Of a DNA stretch of 59,950 nt, positions 51,650 to 59,950 are shown piece after piece. The stretch covers positions 760,318 through 820,267 of the forward strand of contig NZ_AP018314.1 in assembly GCF_002368075.1 (NCBI RefSeq), given 5' to 3'. The notes under the pieces are model-generated. The model was not told the origin of the DNA, did not search any database, and was given only the letters and a program-made list of their open reading frames with translations. The DNA is from Sphaerospermopsis kisseleviana NIES-73 (GTDB lineage: Bacteria; Cyanobacteriota; Cyanobacteriia; Cyanobacteriales; Nostocaceae). The translations under genes were made by a program, and so were the position numbers. Position 1 is the stretch's first letter. The number at the start of each line of letters is the position of its first letter.

Positions 51650-53116
51650 CTAACCTTGCAACAATCCTTTAAAGAAATAAATCATGTTCATAAAAATCAT
51701 TTCTATCCACAGCATGACGTGATCCAACCATGCTAAAATTTGCTCTAATGGGTGTTTTTCATACCCGATAAATGTAGCGGTTGTCTCTATCCAGTCGGGT
51801 TTTAATTTATGTTGTTTTTGTTGTTGTTTTTGTTGTTGTTTTTCCGCTTCTCTTTCATTTGCAAAACTAGATTCAGGTGTTGATGATACAGTGTTTTTGT
51901 TTTTAAAAACCTTTCTTCCCACTGTATTTAATACTTCTTGATTTTTGTCTTCTGTGGTGTTAGATGTGATTTCTAAATTACCAAATAAATCACCCCAAGT
52001 CAACCAAGAATCTCCGTTGAAATCAGATGTTTGAATTTGGCGACTATCAATAAATCTGTTAACGGTTTGGTTGGGAATTTCATGAAATTTATAGTCTTTT
52101 TCATCTTCCCTGAGTTGGGGAATTTTTCTACCTCCAAAAAAGTAATTAATTGCTGATTCTATTAAAGCGGGAATATTCAAACTTTGCTGTTCGCTGGTTA
52201 AATTATCAGCATTTACAGAAATTTCTCCCCTAGCTTCTACCTGTTCTTTCCCATAAATAAAGATATATAATTGAGTTTTGGCAACTTTAATAATTCCCTG
52301 ACTTTGTTGTTTTACAGGCACAATTGCTTTAGCTTCTAATTTGGCTAAGGCTGTATCTAAAAATGCTAAAATTTTACCAGGATAAGATTTGATTTCTAGG
52401 GTGTTTTGATTTTCGGGAACATTTGTTATACTAGAATCTGAACTATTAGTTAATTTGTTTAAAATCCGGTCAATTTCTGGTAATAAATTCTGCTCTTTTT
52501 GGGCTGCTACTAATTGTAAAACTTGGGAATATTCAGCAATTTCTTGATTAATTGTCTCATTTAATTTTCTTTGTTGGGATATTGTCAAAACATCAAAAAC
52601 TTTGTTATTGTCGCTGACAAGTACCAAATTTCTATTTTCTAACTTGACGGCAATTCCCTGTACAGTGGGGATATGATGCTGTAAAGTATTTTCTGATGGT
52701 AATTTCGGCGCTTGTTGAGTTTGCAACCACCCAAAACTATGAGTGATTTTTTCCCAGGTTTTACCTAAGAAACCTGAAGATTTGACATTTTGTAAAGTTT
52801 CTGATTCAGCAGCGGCAGCAGATGGTAAATTTTTAACTAATTCTATGACGTTCTGAATAGGCGTGTCTGCTGGTGGGGGAGTATAAGATTTTAAGTATGT
52901 TTGGGTGGTCTTAGCTGAAGTTTGTAATTTCTTTCCTGGTTGTTTATCAGGCTGCAATGCTTGATACAATGGATAAAGTAACGCCTCTACACTCCATTTT
53001 GTAGCAACTTGTAAGTTACGGATGGTACTTTCTAATTTTTGACTCAACCGCCGAGATTGCTGATTGAAGAAGTTAAATACTTTACTTTGATAAGGACGAG
53101 ATGAACTAGAGGACAT
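51650..53116 (-). CDS. Uncharacterised cyanobacterial protein
   Basis: This 488-residue protein has an N-terminal part with R-R-L-S-Q-K-L-E-S-T-I-R-N-L-Q, a central beta-rich part with V-K-L-E-N-R-N-L-V-L-V-S-D-N-N-K, and a Lys/Gln-rich tract (K-Q-Q-Q-K-Q-Q-Q-K-Q, about 428-437). It ends with a conserved-looking hydrophobic segment, W-I-E-T-T-A-T-F-I-G-Y-E-K-H-P-L-E-Q-I-L. It has no signal peptide; two C-terminal hydrophobic stretches could be amphipathic or membrane-associated. No function is known. Confidence 0.6.
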   Translation of the reverse strand: MSSSSSRPYQSKVFNFFNQQSRRLSQKLESTIRNLQVATKWSVEALLYPLYQALQPDKQPGKKLQTSAKTTQTYLKSYTPPPADTPIQNVIELVKNLPSAAAAESETLQNVKSSGFLGKTWEKITHSFGWLQTQQAPKLPSENTLQHHIPTVQGIAVKLENRNLVLVSDNNKVFDVLTISQQRKLNETINQEIAEYSQVLQLVAAQKEQNLLPEIDRILNKLTNSSDSSITNVPENQNTLEIKSYPGKILAFLDTALAKLEAKAIVPVKQQSQGIIKVAKTQLYIFIYGKEQVEARGEISVNADNLTSEQQSLNIPALIESAINYFFGGRKIPQLREDEKDYKFHEIPNQTVNRFIDSRQIQTSDFNGDSWLTWGDLFGNLEITSNTTEDKNQEVLNTVGRKVFKNKNTVSSTPESSFANEREAEKQQQKQQQKQHKLKPDWIETTATFIGYEKHPLEQILAWLDHVMLWIEMIFMNMIYFFKGLLQG

Positions 53117-53350
53117 GATATCAATATAATTAGGCTGTAATTAGGCTGAGTTTTGATTAATTTTGCCGATTCCTGTGAAATGTGATTGCTCGTAAAATGT
53201 GATTGAGATTTAGTTAGTGATATAATCATAACTGAAAATAAATTCAGATGAGTTTAATTTTGACAATCTCAATTTATGTTTAAGTTCTGAGCGTGGTTTT
53301 CTCTTGTGAATTTTCATTGTTGATTTTCTCTAACTTTTCATTTTACTCCT

Positions 53351-56300
53351 ATGGATACTATATCTATATCAAAGACTGTTGAAAATTTACGCTCTTTATG
53401 TCAAATTAATATCCTTTCTTCTTGGGTTTATCAGCAAGGTAATTTAGAAGTTAATGAGTTAGAAGTTAATGAGGTAGTAAATTCTGATCTGTCTGAATGG
53501 CAATCTGTTAAGATAAATCAGAAAAATCAGGTTGTTTGGGATGGGGGAAAACAGGTTCTTTGGTTAGCGCAAAGGTTCACTGTTCCTGAAAGTTTGCAAG
53601 GTTATCCTTTATCTGGTTTGTCTTTGCGGTTGTCTTTGCTTTGGTGGGCTGATGCGGTTGAGGTTTATGTTAATGGTAATCTGGTTTTAATTGGGGATTT
53701 ATTTGATTGTTCCCCACGGGTGCTTTTAAGTCAAGGGGTAAAACCGGGTGATGCGTTTTTTGTTTGTTTGCGGTTGGTGAGTCCTGGTCATTGTGATGGT
53801 GCTTTGGTGCGATCGCTTTTAATTTTTGAGTCTTTGGGTTACAATGATGTAGATCCGGGTATTGTGGCTGATGAGTTGGCTATTACTCATGTTCTTTTGG
53901 AAAGGTTTTCACCGCAGGGTTTAGCTGGTTTGGTTGCGGGGGTTGATGAGGTAAGGAACCGCAAAGGCGCAAAGAACGCAGAGGAAGAGAGGGAAGAAGA
54001 AGATTGGAAGAATGTTGTTTTTAACCTACGTCAGCTTTTACTTCAATCCAAAATCCAAAATCTAAAATCTAAAATATATTTGTTGGGTCATGCTCATTTA
54101 GATTTAGCATGGTTATGGCCTGTTTCAGAAACTTGGAACGCTGCACAAAATACTTTTGAGTCGGTTTTAAGGTTACAATCAGATTTTTCTGAGTTGATAT
54201 TCTGTCATTCTACTCCTGCTCTGTATGCTTGGGTTGAGGAAAATCGTCCTCTGTTATTTCGGGAGATTCAAAATCAGGTAAAATCTGGAAGGTGGGAGGT
54301 TTTGGGGGGTTTCTGGGTTGAACCAGATTTAAATTTGATCTCTGGTGAGTCTATTGTTAGACAATTATTATATGGTCAGCGTTATTTTTTGCAGAAGTTT
54401 GGAAAAATATCTCCCATAGTTTGGGTCCCTGATACTTTTGGTTTTTGTGCAACTTTACCACAGTTTTTGGTAAATGCAGGGGTTGAGTTTTTTGTTACTC
54501 AAAAGCTACGCTGGAATGATACTACTAAATTTGATTATGGTTTATTTTGGTGGCGATCGCCAGATGGTAGTCAAATATTAAGTTATATGTCTGCTCTCAT
54601 CGGGGAAACTATTGATCCGGTTAAGATGACTCAATATCTGTGTGAGTGGCAAACTCAAACGGGTTTAAATGATGCGCTTTGGCTTCCTGGTGTCGGTGAT
54701 CATGGTGGTGGTCCTACTCGTGATATGCTAGAAGTAGCACGACGCTGGGAACATTCCCCCATTTTACCCAAGTTGCAATTTTCCACCGCCGAAAATTATC
54801 TACAACATATAAAATCGGAATCAGAAAATCTTCCTGAAAATTTACCAATATGGGAAGATGAGTTATATTTGGAATTTCATCGCGGATGTTATACGACTCA
54901 CGCAGATCAAAAACGGTACAATCGTAAATCTGAACATCTATTATATCAAGCTGAGTTATTCGCAACTCTGGCAACTTCTATATATGGTTGTGAATATCCG
55001 AAAATGGAAATAGAAACTTCTTGGAAAAAAGTTCTGTTTAACCAGTTTCACGATATTTTACCCGGTTCTTCTATTACCCAAGTTTATCACGATGCGTTAC
55101 CGGAGTGGGAAGAAGTTCAACAAGTGGGAAATAAAATATTAGATGATGCTTTAAGGGCGATCGCATCTCACATTACTTTACCACAACCACCCGAACCTAA
55201 TACTATTCCTATAATAATTTTTAACTCTCTCAACTGGGAGCGATCGGAAGTTATACATATTATAATGAACCGCAAAGAACGCAAAGAACGCGAAGTCAAG
55301 AGTGTTTCAGAGGGTTCTTTTGTTAGTTCCCATATTTTTAGTTTAGAAGATCAGAGTTGGAAAGTTTACGATGTTCAAGGAAATGAAGTTATCACCCAAC
55401 AAACCGCAAATTCTTTATTATTTTTCGCAACTGTCCCATCTATAGGATATCAAATATATTGGCTTTCTCCCACATCGGAAAAATCAAACATCGTAAAAAA
55501 TGAACTTCCGAAAAATTGGACTTTAGAAAATGAATATCTCCAAGTAAAAATTAACCCCCAAACCGGAGATATAGACAGCATTTTTGATAAAAACCAACAA
55601 CGGGAAATATTAAACGGTGCAGGAAACCAACTCCAAGCATTTCAAGACAGTGGACAATATTGGGACGCTTGGAACATTGACCCCAATTATAGCACCAAAC
55701 CCCTAAACCCAAGCGAATTACTATCAATTCAATGGTTAGAACATGGAGAAATTCAACAGAATTTACAAGTGATTCGTAAAATCGGTAAATCTGAATTTAC
55801 CCAAAATTACATCTTACAAAAAAATACCCCAATTCTTAAAATTAAGAATACTGTAAATTGGCAAGAAAATCAAGTATTAGTTAAAACCAGCTTCCCTTTA
55901 AATTTTACCACCGAAACTGCAACTTATGAAATCCCCTGTGGAGTCATTAACCGCCCCACCAACCCCCAAACCCCCGCGGAACAAGCAAAATGGGAAGTAC
56001 CCGCTTTACAATGGGCGGATTTAACCACAGAAACAGATAGCGGAAAATACGGTTTTAGCTTACTCAATAATTGTAAATATGGATACGATGTAAAACCAAA
56101 TCAAATCCGTCTGACATTATTAAGAAGTCCCAACTGGCCAGACCCAGAAACAGATAGAGGAATACACGAATTTACCTATAGTTTATATCCTCATCTTGGC
56201 AGTTGGCAAGAAGCGGAAACAGTGAAAAAAGGATATGAATTAAATATACCATTAAATGTGTTGATAAATCCAGAAATCAAAAAATCTGCATCTGGTATTT

Positions 56301-56548
56301 TACCGAATCAAAGTTTTCTCAAATTAGCAGATAATAATTTAATTATCACAGCTTTTAAAGTCAGTGAAGATGATAGTAAAAAAATCATTTTGCGTTTTTA
56401 TGAATGTCATGGAGAAACAGCAGAGTTAGGTTTAGAAAGTGCATATTTTAGGTTAGGGGAAGCGGTTGATTTATTGGAGAGGAAGGTAAATGAGGAAGTT
56501 GGAAAAATCGCACCTTGGAAAATTGGAAGTTTTGAAATTAGTGTCTGA
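53351..56548 (+). CDS. GH38 alpha-mannosidase
   Basis: This 1065-residue glycoside hydrolase family 38 enzyme hydrolyses alpha-mannosides. Zinc motif H-A-H-L-D has H247, H249 and D251. The nucleophile is D361 in W-V-P-D-T-F-G-F, and further family blocks are W-E-V-L-G-G-F-W-V-E-P-D and G-D-H-G-G-G-P-T-R. There are three repeat-derived in-frame additions. The first encodes V-R-N-R-K-G-A-K-N-A-E-E-E-R (about 198-212), the second Q-S-K-I-Q-N-L-K-S-K-I (about 233-243), the third N-R-K-E-R-K-E-R-E (about 639-648). The stop TGA lies inside a 43-bp repeat. It is monocistronic. Confidence 0.88.
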   Translation: MDTISISKTVENLRSLCQINILSSWVYQQGNLEVNELEVNEVVNSDLSEWQSVKINQKNQVVWDGGKQVLWLAQRFTVPESLQGYPLSGLSLRLSLLWWADAVEVYVNGNLVLIGDLFDCSPRVLLSQGVKPGDAFFVCLRLVSPGHCDGALVRSLLIFESLGYNDVDPGIVADELAITHVLLERFSPQGLAGLVAGVDEVRNRKGAKNAEEEREEEDWKNVVFNLRQLLLQSKIQNLKSKIYLLGHAHLDLAWLWPVSETWNAAQNTFESVLRLQSDFSELIFCHSTPALYAWVEENRPLLFREIQNQVKSGRWEVLGGFWVEPDLNLISGESIVRQLLYGQRYFLQKFGKISPIVWVPDTFGFCATLPQFLVNAGVEFFVTQKLRWNDTTKFDYGLFWWRSPDGSQILSYMSALIGETIDPVKMTQYLCEWQTQTGLNDALWLPGVGDHGGGPTRDMLEVARRWEHSPILPKLQFSTAENYLQHIKSESENLPENLPIWEDELYLEFHRGCYTTHADQKRYNRKSEHLLYQAELFATLATSIYGCEYPKMEIETSWKKVLFNQFHDILPGSSITQVYHDALPEWEEVQQVGNKILDDALRAIASHITLPQPPEPNTIPIIIFNSLNWERSEVIHIIMNRKERKEREVKSVSEGSFVSSHIFSLEDQSWKVYDVQGNEVITQQTANSLLFFATVPSIGYQIYWLSPTSEKSNIVKNELPKNWTLENEYLQVKINPQTGDIDSIFDKNQQREILNGAGNQLQAFQDSGQYWDAWNIDPNYSTKPLNPSELLSIQWLEHGEIQQNLQVIRKIGKSEFTQNYILQKNTPILKIKNTVNWQENQVLVKTSFPLNFTTETATYEIPCGVINRPTNPQTPAEQAKWEVPALQWADLTTETDSGKYGFSLLNNCKYGYDVKPNQIRLTLLRSPNWPDPETDRGIHEFTYSLYPHLGSWQEAETVKKGYELNIPLNVLINPEIKKSASGILPNQSFLKLADNNLIITAFKVSEDDSKKIILRFYECHGETAELGLESAYFRLGEAVDLLERKVNEEVGKIAPWKIGSFEISV
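53952..54077. repeat. Repeat sequences inside the mannosidase coding sequence
   Basis: GAACCGCAAAGGCGCAAAGA at about 53955 belongs to the dispersed CGCAAAG repeat family otherwise seen in gaps (37938, 6579, 35259). About 100 bp later the heptamer TCCAAAA/TCTAAAA array (54048-54073) is also in frame. Confidence 0.8.
55266..55293. repeat. Second CGCAAAGAA repeat inside the mannosidase coding sequence
   Basis: GAACCGCAAAGAACGCAAAG is the same dispersed family as at 37938-37957 (reverse complement), in frame with the mannosidase. It lies between conserved parts of the enzyme's C-terminal beta-sandwich. Confidence 0.75.
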
Positions 56549-56551
56549 ATC

Positions 56552-56646
56552 AGGATTTTCAGGATGGTAATTTTTAGATGGTTTGTTTGTGTTTAAAGTT
56601 GTATTTGTCTGAATCAGGATATCCATGATTAAAGGATTTACAGGAT
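56552..56646 (+). repeat. Two copies of the dispersed 43-bp repeat
   Basis: One shortened copy starts in the mannosidase stop codon region (GTCTGAATCAGGATTTTCAGG), and a second longer copy is at 56605-56646. The flanking TAATTTTTAGATGGTTT words also recur in inverse form near 36445. Confidence 0.8.
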
Positions 56647-56715
56647 ATAATTTTTAAATGGTTTACATTATTCAAAAACCATTCATGATTTTATAGTGTA
56701 ATCTCAGTATATACT

Positions 56716-57207
56716 TTACGTTCTGCTTTTATTTTCCTGGCTGGAAATAAAATTGAAAATATAATCATAAAACTCCCGAAATAAAGGACATTTCTTTTGT
56801 ACTGTATCAGGTTGTATTCCTAATAACAGTAAAGGAGTGTGATAACCTTTAGAAAATCGTGTCACACTACTATCAAATTCGGACAAAGTGCTGGACTCTA
56901 CTAATGCTTCTGATAGTTTATCTTGACAACAATCTCTGTCATTATCATATTGACTAAAAGATTCAGGGGTATCAAAGGGAATATTTTTTTGGGTACTTAA
57001 CCACCAACGCATTTTTTCATGTCTACCGCGAAAATCTGAACTCTTAGCTATGGTATTATCCCAATCAGCAATAATCCAAGATTCTATTTCCGGTGCAGCA
57101 AAACCAACAAACTTTGGTATTTCTTCGGTGTCAGGTATTTCAGAGATTACTGCTAAAAATCTTTCCCTTTGTTCAAGGTGATTTCGACAATCTAAATCAT
57201 CAAACAC
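56716..57207 (-). pseudogene. DUF4276-like protein, N-terminus lost
   Basis: The 163-codon frame (GTG start) reads I-L-V-F-D-D-L-D-C-R just before and at its start. This looks like the interior acidic strand of the Toprim-like DUF4276 fold rather than a natural N-terminus. Later P-E-I-E-S-W-I-I-A-D and F-S-K-G-Y-H-T-P are conserved in the family. The expected first ~60 residues (glycine-rich V-E-G motif) are missing. The coding frame is open upstream until the ATPase remnant stop at about 57218, consistent with a deletion joining the two genes. Confidence 0.6.
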
Positions 57208-57217
57208 TAAAATGAGA

Positions 57218-58051
57218 TCACATTATAGCTTGATTAATGCTATCTTCAAAGTCAATATTTTCTTGAATTAGATTATCTAAAACCAAAGGTAAATTATCCC
57301 CAGAAGCAGATAAATAAATATCACTTCCTCCTATTTTTGGTTCTGAAGTTCTGATTTGGTTCAAGTCCATATTATTGGCGTTATAAAATTGCCATTTAGC
57401 AATAAATTCTACTAAATCTCTTCTAATTTGATAAGCGGGTGTATTTTCCGGTGAATAATGACTATATTCAAGCAAACTGGGAAGAATAGACAAACCCAAA
57501 GAATTAGTAGGTATGTTATTTAACCTTTCAAACCGTGATGTAGAATTTTGTCTTGATGAATCATAAACTGAAACAACCCCTTTACCAACTTCTTGATCAT
57601 GAAATTTATAATAATAAAAAGGTTGTGATTCCGATTTGCTTAAACTTTGACCACTGAATAAAAACTCTTGTGAAATAATTACTTTATGTTTATCTCTGTC
57701 CACAAAAAGGTTGATAGTTAACATTGTGCTTTTTTCAGGCTGTGTATCATTTTGTGATTTTTGAGAAAAACAATATCTAAAATTAATTACAGCAGGACTT
57801 TCTACACGATTATCTAAAATTCTATCAGCCCCAATTTTGGTAACAGCATCTTCAAAACTACTCACACCCCGACTTTCATCAGGAATAGTAGTTAAACAGT
57901 CCTTTAAAAATTTTAAACAACTAATAAAATTACTCTTACCTGAACCATTAGAACCGATAAAAATATTCAAATTATCTAACTCTACAGGATGCGGTAAAGA
58001 CAGATTTTTATAATTCTTATTTTCAATAAACTGTAAAATAGGTTGATTCAT
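57218..58051 (-). pseudogene. AAA ATPase partner of DUF4276, C-terminus lost
   Basis: These 277 residues have an SMC/ABC-like N-terminal part: F-I-G-S-N-G-S-G-K-S-N-F (Walker A, 33-40) and a beta-rich insertion region. The sequence stops at D-S-I-N-Q-A-I-M. The signature, Walker B (E-E-P-E-x-G-L-H-P type) and H-loop segments of the AAA_21 family are absent, so about 100 or more residues are lost. The stop lies 10 bp before the DUF4276 remnant, in the order seen for paired ATPase-Toprim defence-type genes. Loss of Walker B means no ATPase activity is expected. Confidence 0.65.
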
Positions 58052-58104
58052 AAATGTTTAGCTATATAGATAAGTCGGGGATCTTAATTTTAACTTCCCC
58101 AAGG

Positions 58105-58121
58105 GTGGGCATAGCCCACCA
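58105..58121. terminator. Hairpin GGTGGGC-ATA-GCCCACC downstream of psbN
   Basis: A 7-bp GC-rich stem lies 23 bp after the psbN stop (minus strand). No strong T-run follows in either direction. It could stop psbN or serve as a dispersed repeat. Confidence 0.4.
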
Positions 58122-58143
58122 TTATACCAAACTAATCACGCTT

Positions 58144-58281
58144 TTAATCTTCGTGATCCTCAAAAGGATCAGCTAATTCCCTGCTTGGTGGACCAAAGGA
58201 TGTGTAAATTGCCATACCAGTAATAGCAATCAGGATGGCAGAAAAAGAAACACCAAGCACTAAACCAGGTTCTAAGTCCAT
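58144..58281 (-). CDS. psbN: PsbN, photosystem II assembly protein
   Basis: This 45-residue single-span protein has the family C-terminus [15 protein letters not shown] followed by E-D-H-E-D. The start [20 protein letters not shown] fits. PsbN is not a stable PSII subunit but is needed for assembly and repair of the PSII reaction centre. It is divergent from psbH, the standard cyanobacterial and chloroplast arrangement. Confidence 0.95.
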   Translation of the reverse strand: MDLEPGLVLGVSFSAILIAITGMAIYTSFGPPSRELADPFEDHED

Positions 58282-58515
58282 AAATTTAGATTTATATTAT
58301 GAGCGTTATCTTCTAGAGTATTACAAAACTTAACGTAAATACTATATTCTCCATTCATTAAAGTCAGGTAAACCGCCCTACCCTGATAGTGGTATTATCG
58401 TCATAGTCAGAATCATCCCAAACGTAAGGTTAAAATCCTGCTGAAATATTGCAGCACCCTACAGAGGGGAATAAAAAAAATAAAAAAAGTTTTGGCAACT
58501 GATCTTAGGTGAACT
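58282..58515. promoter_or_regulatory. Divergent psbN-psbH promoter region
   Basis: A 234-bp gap holds the promoters of both photosystem genes. A weak hairpin word CTGCTGAAATATTGCAG (about 58437-58453) and an A-rich run follow upstream of psbH. No operator can be named. Confidence 0.4.
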
Positions 58516-58719
58516 ATGGCACAACGGACTAAATTGGGAGATATCCTCAGACCCTTAAACGCTGAATATGGTAAAGTATCCCCCGGTTGGGGAACAACAC
58601 CTTTAATGGGTGTTTTTATGGGTTTGTTTTTCGTATTCTTGCTCATTATTCTGCAAGTTTACAACAAGTCTCTGTTAATTCAAGACGTACTTGTTGATTG
58701 GCGCAGTTTAGGCGGCTAA
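58516..58719 (+). CDS. psbH: Photosystem II subunit PsbH
   Basis: This 67-residue PSII phosphoprotein homologue reads [20 protein letters not shown] and has one membrane helix (about 28-48) with [10 protein letters not shown] just before it. It needs no processing, has family length, and participates in QA-QB function and CP47 association. A rho-independent terminator follows, then tatA. Confidence 0.97.
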   Translation: MAQRTKLGDILRPLNAEYGKVSPGWGTTPLMGVFMGLFFVFLLIILQVYNKSLLIQDVLVDWRSLGG

Positions 58720-58760
58720 TTGCTACACAGCTATTATAACTTGGATACAAGTTAATATAG

Positions 58761-58781
58761 ACCCGGCCTGTCCGGGTTTTT
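58761..58781 (+). terminator. Rho-independent terminator of psbH
   Basis: ACCCGG-CCTGT-CCGGGT is followed by TTTTTCAG, 42 bp after the psbH stop. It is a strong 6-bp GC stem with a T-run. Confidence 0.85.
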
Positions 58782-58837
58782 CAGTTAATAGGGAACAGAG
58801 AACTCTTAACAGGGAACGGATAAAGAATTTTTCTCCC

Positions 58838-58877
58838 AGTCCCCAGCCCCCAGTCCCCAGTCCCCAGTCCCCAGTCA
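58838..58877. repeat. Heptameric STRR array (CCCAGTC)
   Basis: About six copies of CCCAGTC/CCCAGCC lie between psbH and tatA. Confidence 0.95.
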
Positions 58878-58914
58878 CCTGATATATTTGAAGATGAGCT
58901 AAAGGAAAAAAATA

Positions 58915-59166
58915 ATGAATATATTTGGTATTGGTTTGCCAGAAATGGCTGTAATTATGGTAGTAGCTTTATTAATCTTTGGTCCTAAGAAACTACCAGA
59001 AATCGGTCGTAGTTTGGGTAAAACCATTCGCAGTTTCCAAGATGCTTCTAATGAGTTTCAAAGCGAATTTAAGAAAGAAGCGGAAAAACTAGACCAACCT
59101 GTAAAAACCACTGCTGAACTCGAACCTAAACAAATAGAATCTACTAAACAGGATAATTCTGTCTAA
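58915..59166 (+). CDS. tatA: Twin-arginine translocase subunit TatA/E
   Basis: This 83-residue protein has the short N-terminal membrane helix G-L-P-E-M-A-V-I-M-V-V-A-L-L-I (about 7-21) followed by F-G-P-K-K-L-P-E-I-G-R-S-L-G-K (hinge and amphipathic helix) and an acidic/charged tail. It is typical of TatA/E, which polymerises to translocate folded proteins into the thylakoid lumen or periplasm. The order psbN-psbH-tatA-pth is common in cyanobacteria. Confidence 0.93.
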   Translation: MNIFGIGLPEMAVIMVVALLIFGPKKLPEIGRSLGKTIRSFQDASNEFQSEFKKEAEKLDQPVKTTAELEPKQIESTKQDNSV

Positions 59167-59200
59167 AATTCTCCAAATTACAGATTTATCCCGTAAATTC

Positions 59201-59243
59201 ATCCAAAATCCAAAATCCAAAATCCAAAATCTAAAATCCCAAA
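59201..59243. repeat. Heptameric STRR array (TCCAAAA)
   Basis: Six copies of TCCAAAA/TCTAAAA end 5 bp before the pth ATG. The unit is the same as at 3901-3945 and in the mannosidase gene. Confidence 0.95.
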
Positions 59244-59247
59244 TCGG

Positions 59248-59880
59248 ATGACAGAAGCTGTTAAGCAACCTGCTTTGGTTATTCCCCAGTTAATAGTCGG
59301 GTTGGGGAATCCAGAGCCTAAGTATGATCAAACACGCCATAATATTGGTTTTGCGGCTATTGATGCTCTTGCCCACGCTTGGCAATTTTCTTTAACCGAA
59401 AATCGTAAGTTTCAAGGACATTTTGCAGAAGGTTTAGCACCTGGAGGCGGTAAAATTCGGCTTTTAAAACCGCTAACTTACATGAACCGTTCCGGGCAAT
59501 CAGTCCAAGCGGTAACAAGTTGGTATAAAATACCTCCTGAATCTGTGTTAGTCATTTATGATGATATGGATTTACCGTTAGGAAAAACTCGCCTGCGTTT
59601 ATCTGGTTCAGCAGGTGGACATAATGGGATGAAGAGTATTATTTCCCATTTAAATAGTCAAAACTTCCCCCGCTTACGCATCGGTATTGGTAAACCCAAA
59701 GGTGCAGCAAATGAGGATAATGCTGACACGGTTTCTCATGTTTTGGGAAAGTTCTCTGCTACAGAATCAAAATTAATGAATGTGGTTTTAGACTTTGTGG
59801 TTGAGTGTGCAGAACTCACCTTAAAGCAAGGTGTAGAAAAAGCCATGAACCGTTGTAATAGCTGGAGTGCTGAGGGATAG
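59248..59880 (+). CDS. pth: Peptidyl-tRNA hydrolase
   Basis: This 210-residue enzyme frees tRNA from prematurely released peptidyl-tRNA. The catalytic His is in T-R-H-N-I-G-F (about 31), with N in G-N-P, the conserved L-T-Y-M-N-R-S-G segment (about 76), and Y-D-D-M-D-L (about 101) carrying the catalytic Asp. The G-S-A-G-G-H-N-G loop (about 115) is also clear. A complete gene ends 70 bp before the window edge. It follows tatA at 81 bp, with an STRR array in between. Confidence 0.97.
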   Translation: MTEAVKQPALVIPQLIVGLGNPEPKYDQTRHNIGFAAIDALAHAWQFSLTENRKFQGHFAEGLAPGGGKIRLLKPLTYMNRSGQSVQAVTSWYKIPPESVLVIYDDMDLPLGKTRLRLSGSAGGHNGMKSIISHLNSQNFPRLRIGIGKPKGAANEDNADTVSHVLGKFSATESKLMNVVLDFVVECAELTLKQGVEKAMNRCNSWSAEG

Positions 59881-59895
59881 GAGTTAGAAGAAGGA

Positions 59896-59950
<55 letters not shown>

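Overview
The window is chromosomal DNA from a filamentous, Nostocales-type cyanobacterium (Anabaena/Nostoc/Dolichospermum-like). Support: a 46-codon psaI closely resembling the Anabaena protein, the divergent psbN/psbH pair followed by tatA and pth, a Tab2-family protein, an RNP-type RNA-binding protein gene ahead of rpsU, many HIP1 palindromes (GCGATCGC), AT-rich base composition, and many heptameric short tandem repeat arrays (STRR) between genes. Genus is an inference.

Layout. 1-800: right end of an IS607-family element abutting a DUF433-DUF5615 toxin-antitoxin pair whose toxin gene is cut to 18 codons. 900-8000: deoxyhypusine-synthase-like enzyme, a small aspartyl-protease-like pair, an SDR, a DUF2231 membrane protein, a hemerythrin-domain protein and an M20 amidohydrolase. 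8400-11430: trmFO, an intact DUF433/DUF5615 pair, remnants of a PtuA/PtuB (Septu-like) ATPase-HNH defence pair, and an Uma2 endonuclease. 11500-15100: epimerase plus alpha/beta hydrolase, a DnaJ-pentapeptide protein and a zinc-ribbon membrane protein. 15400-26200: a large uncharacterised protein, psaI, KDPG aldolase, a three-gene set (orf74, cytochrome c6, aldo/keto reductase), a helical protein, a GT39 glycosyltransferase, a methyltransferase and a lipoprotein with a 295-residue neighbour. 26300-35100: rpsU and its RNA-binding-protein partner, cysQ, dienelactone hydrolase, a decayed HigB-like toxin-antitoxin pair, phosphoketolase, three tandem DUF29-like paralogues and cysH. 35100-37800: repeat-rich DNA with a PIN toxin-antitoxin pair and a Ser/Thr kinase. 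37980-50210: sbcD, two small membrane proteins, tex, a ClC-CBS-USP chloride transporter, a PmbA/TldE-like protein, Tab2, a lysophospholipase-like hydrolase and an acyltransferase. 50300-58050: a DUF6765-like protein, an uncharacterised 488-residue protein, GH38 alpha-mannosidase and a truncated AAA ATPase/DUF4276 pair. 58140-59880: psbN, psbH, tatA, pth.

Housekeeping and photosynthesis genes alternate with accessory modules, several of which are visibly broken: toxin lost beside IS607, Septu-like remnant, HigB-like fossil, AAA-DUF4276 deletion. Repeats also enter genes: STRR and dispersed repeats supply stop codons and in-frame insertions, most strikingly in the alpha-mannosidase. No CRISPR array, rRNA or tRNA was recognised. 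I found no intact system that I can call clearly new. The best leads are the fossil defence loci, the mosaic DUF29-like triplet, the ClC protein lacking its gating glutamate and the repeat-invaded mannosidase.
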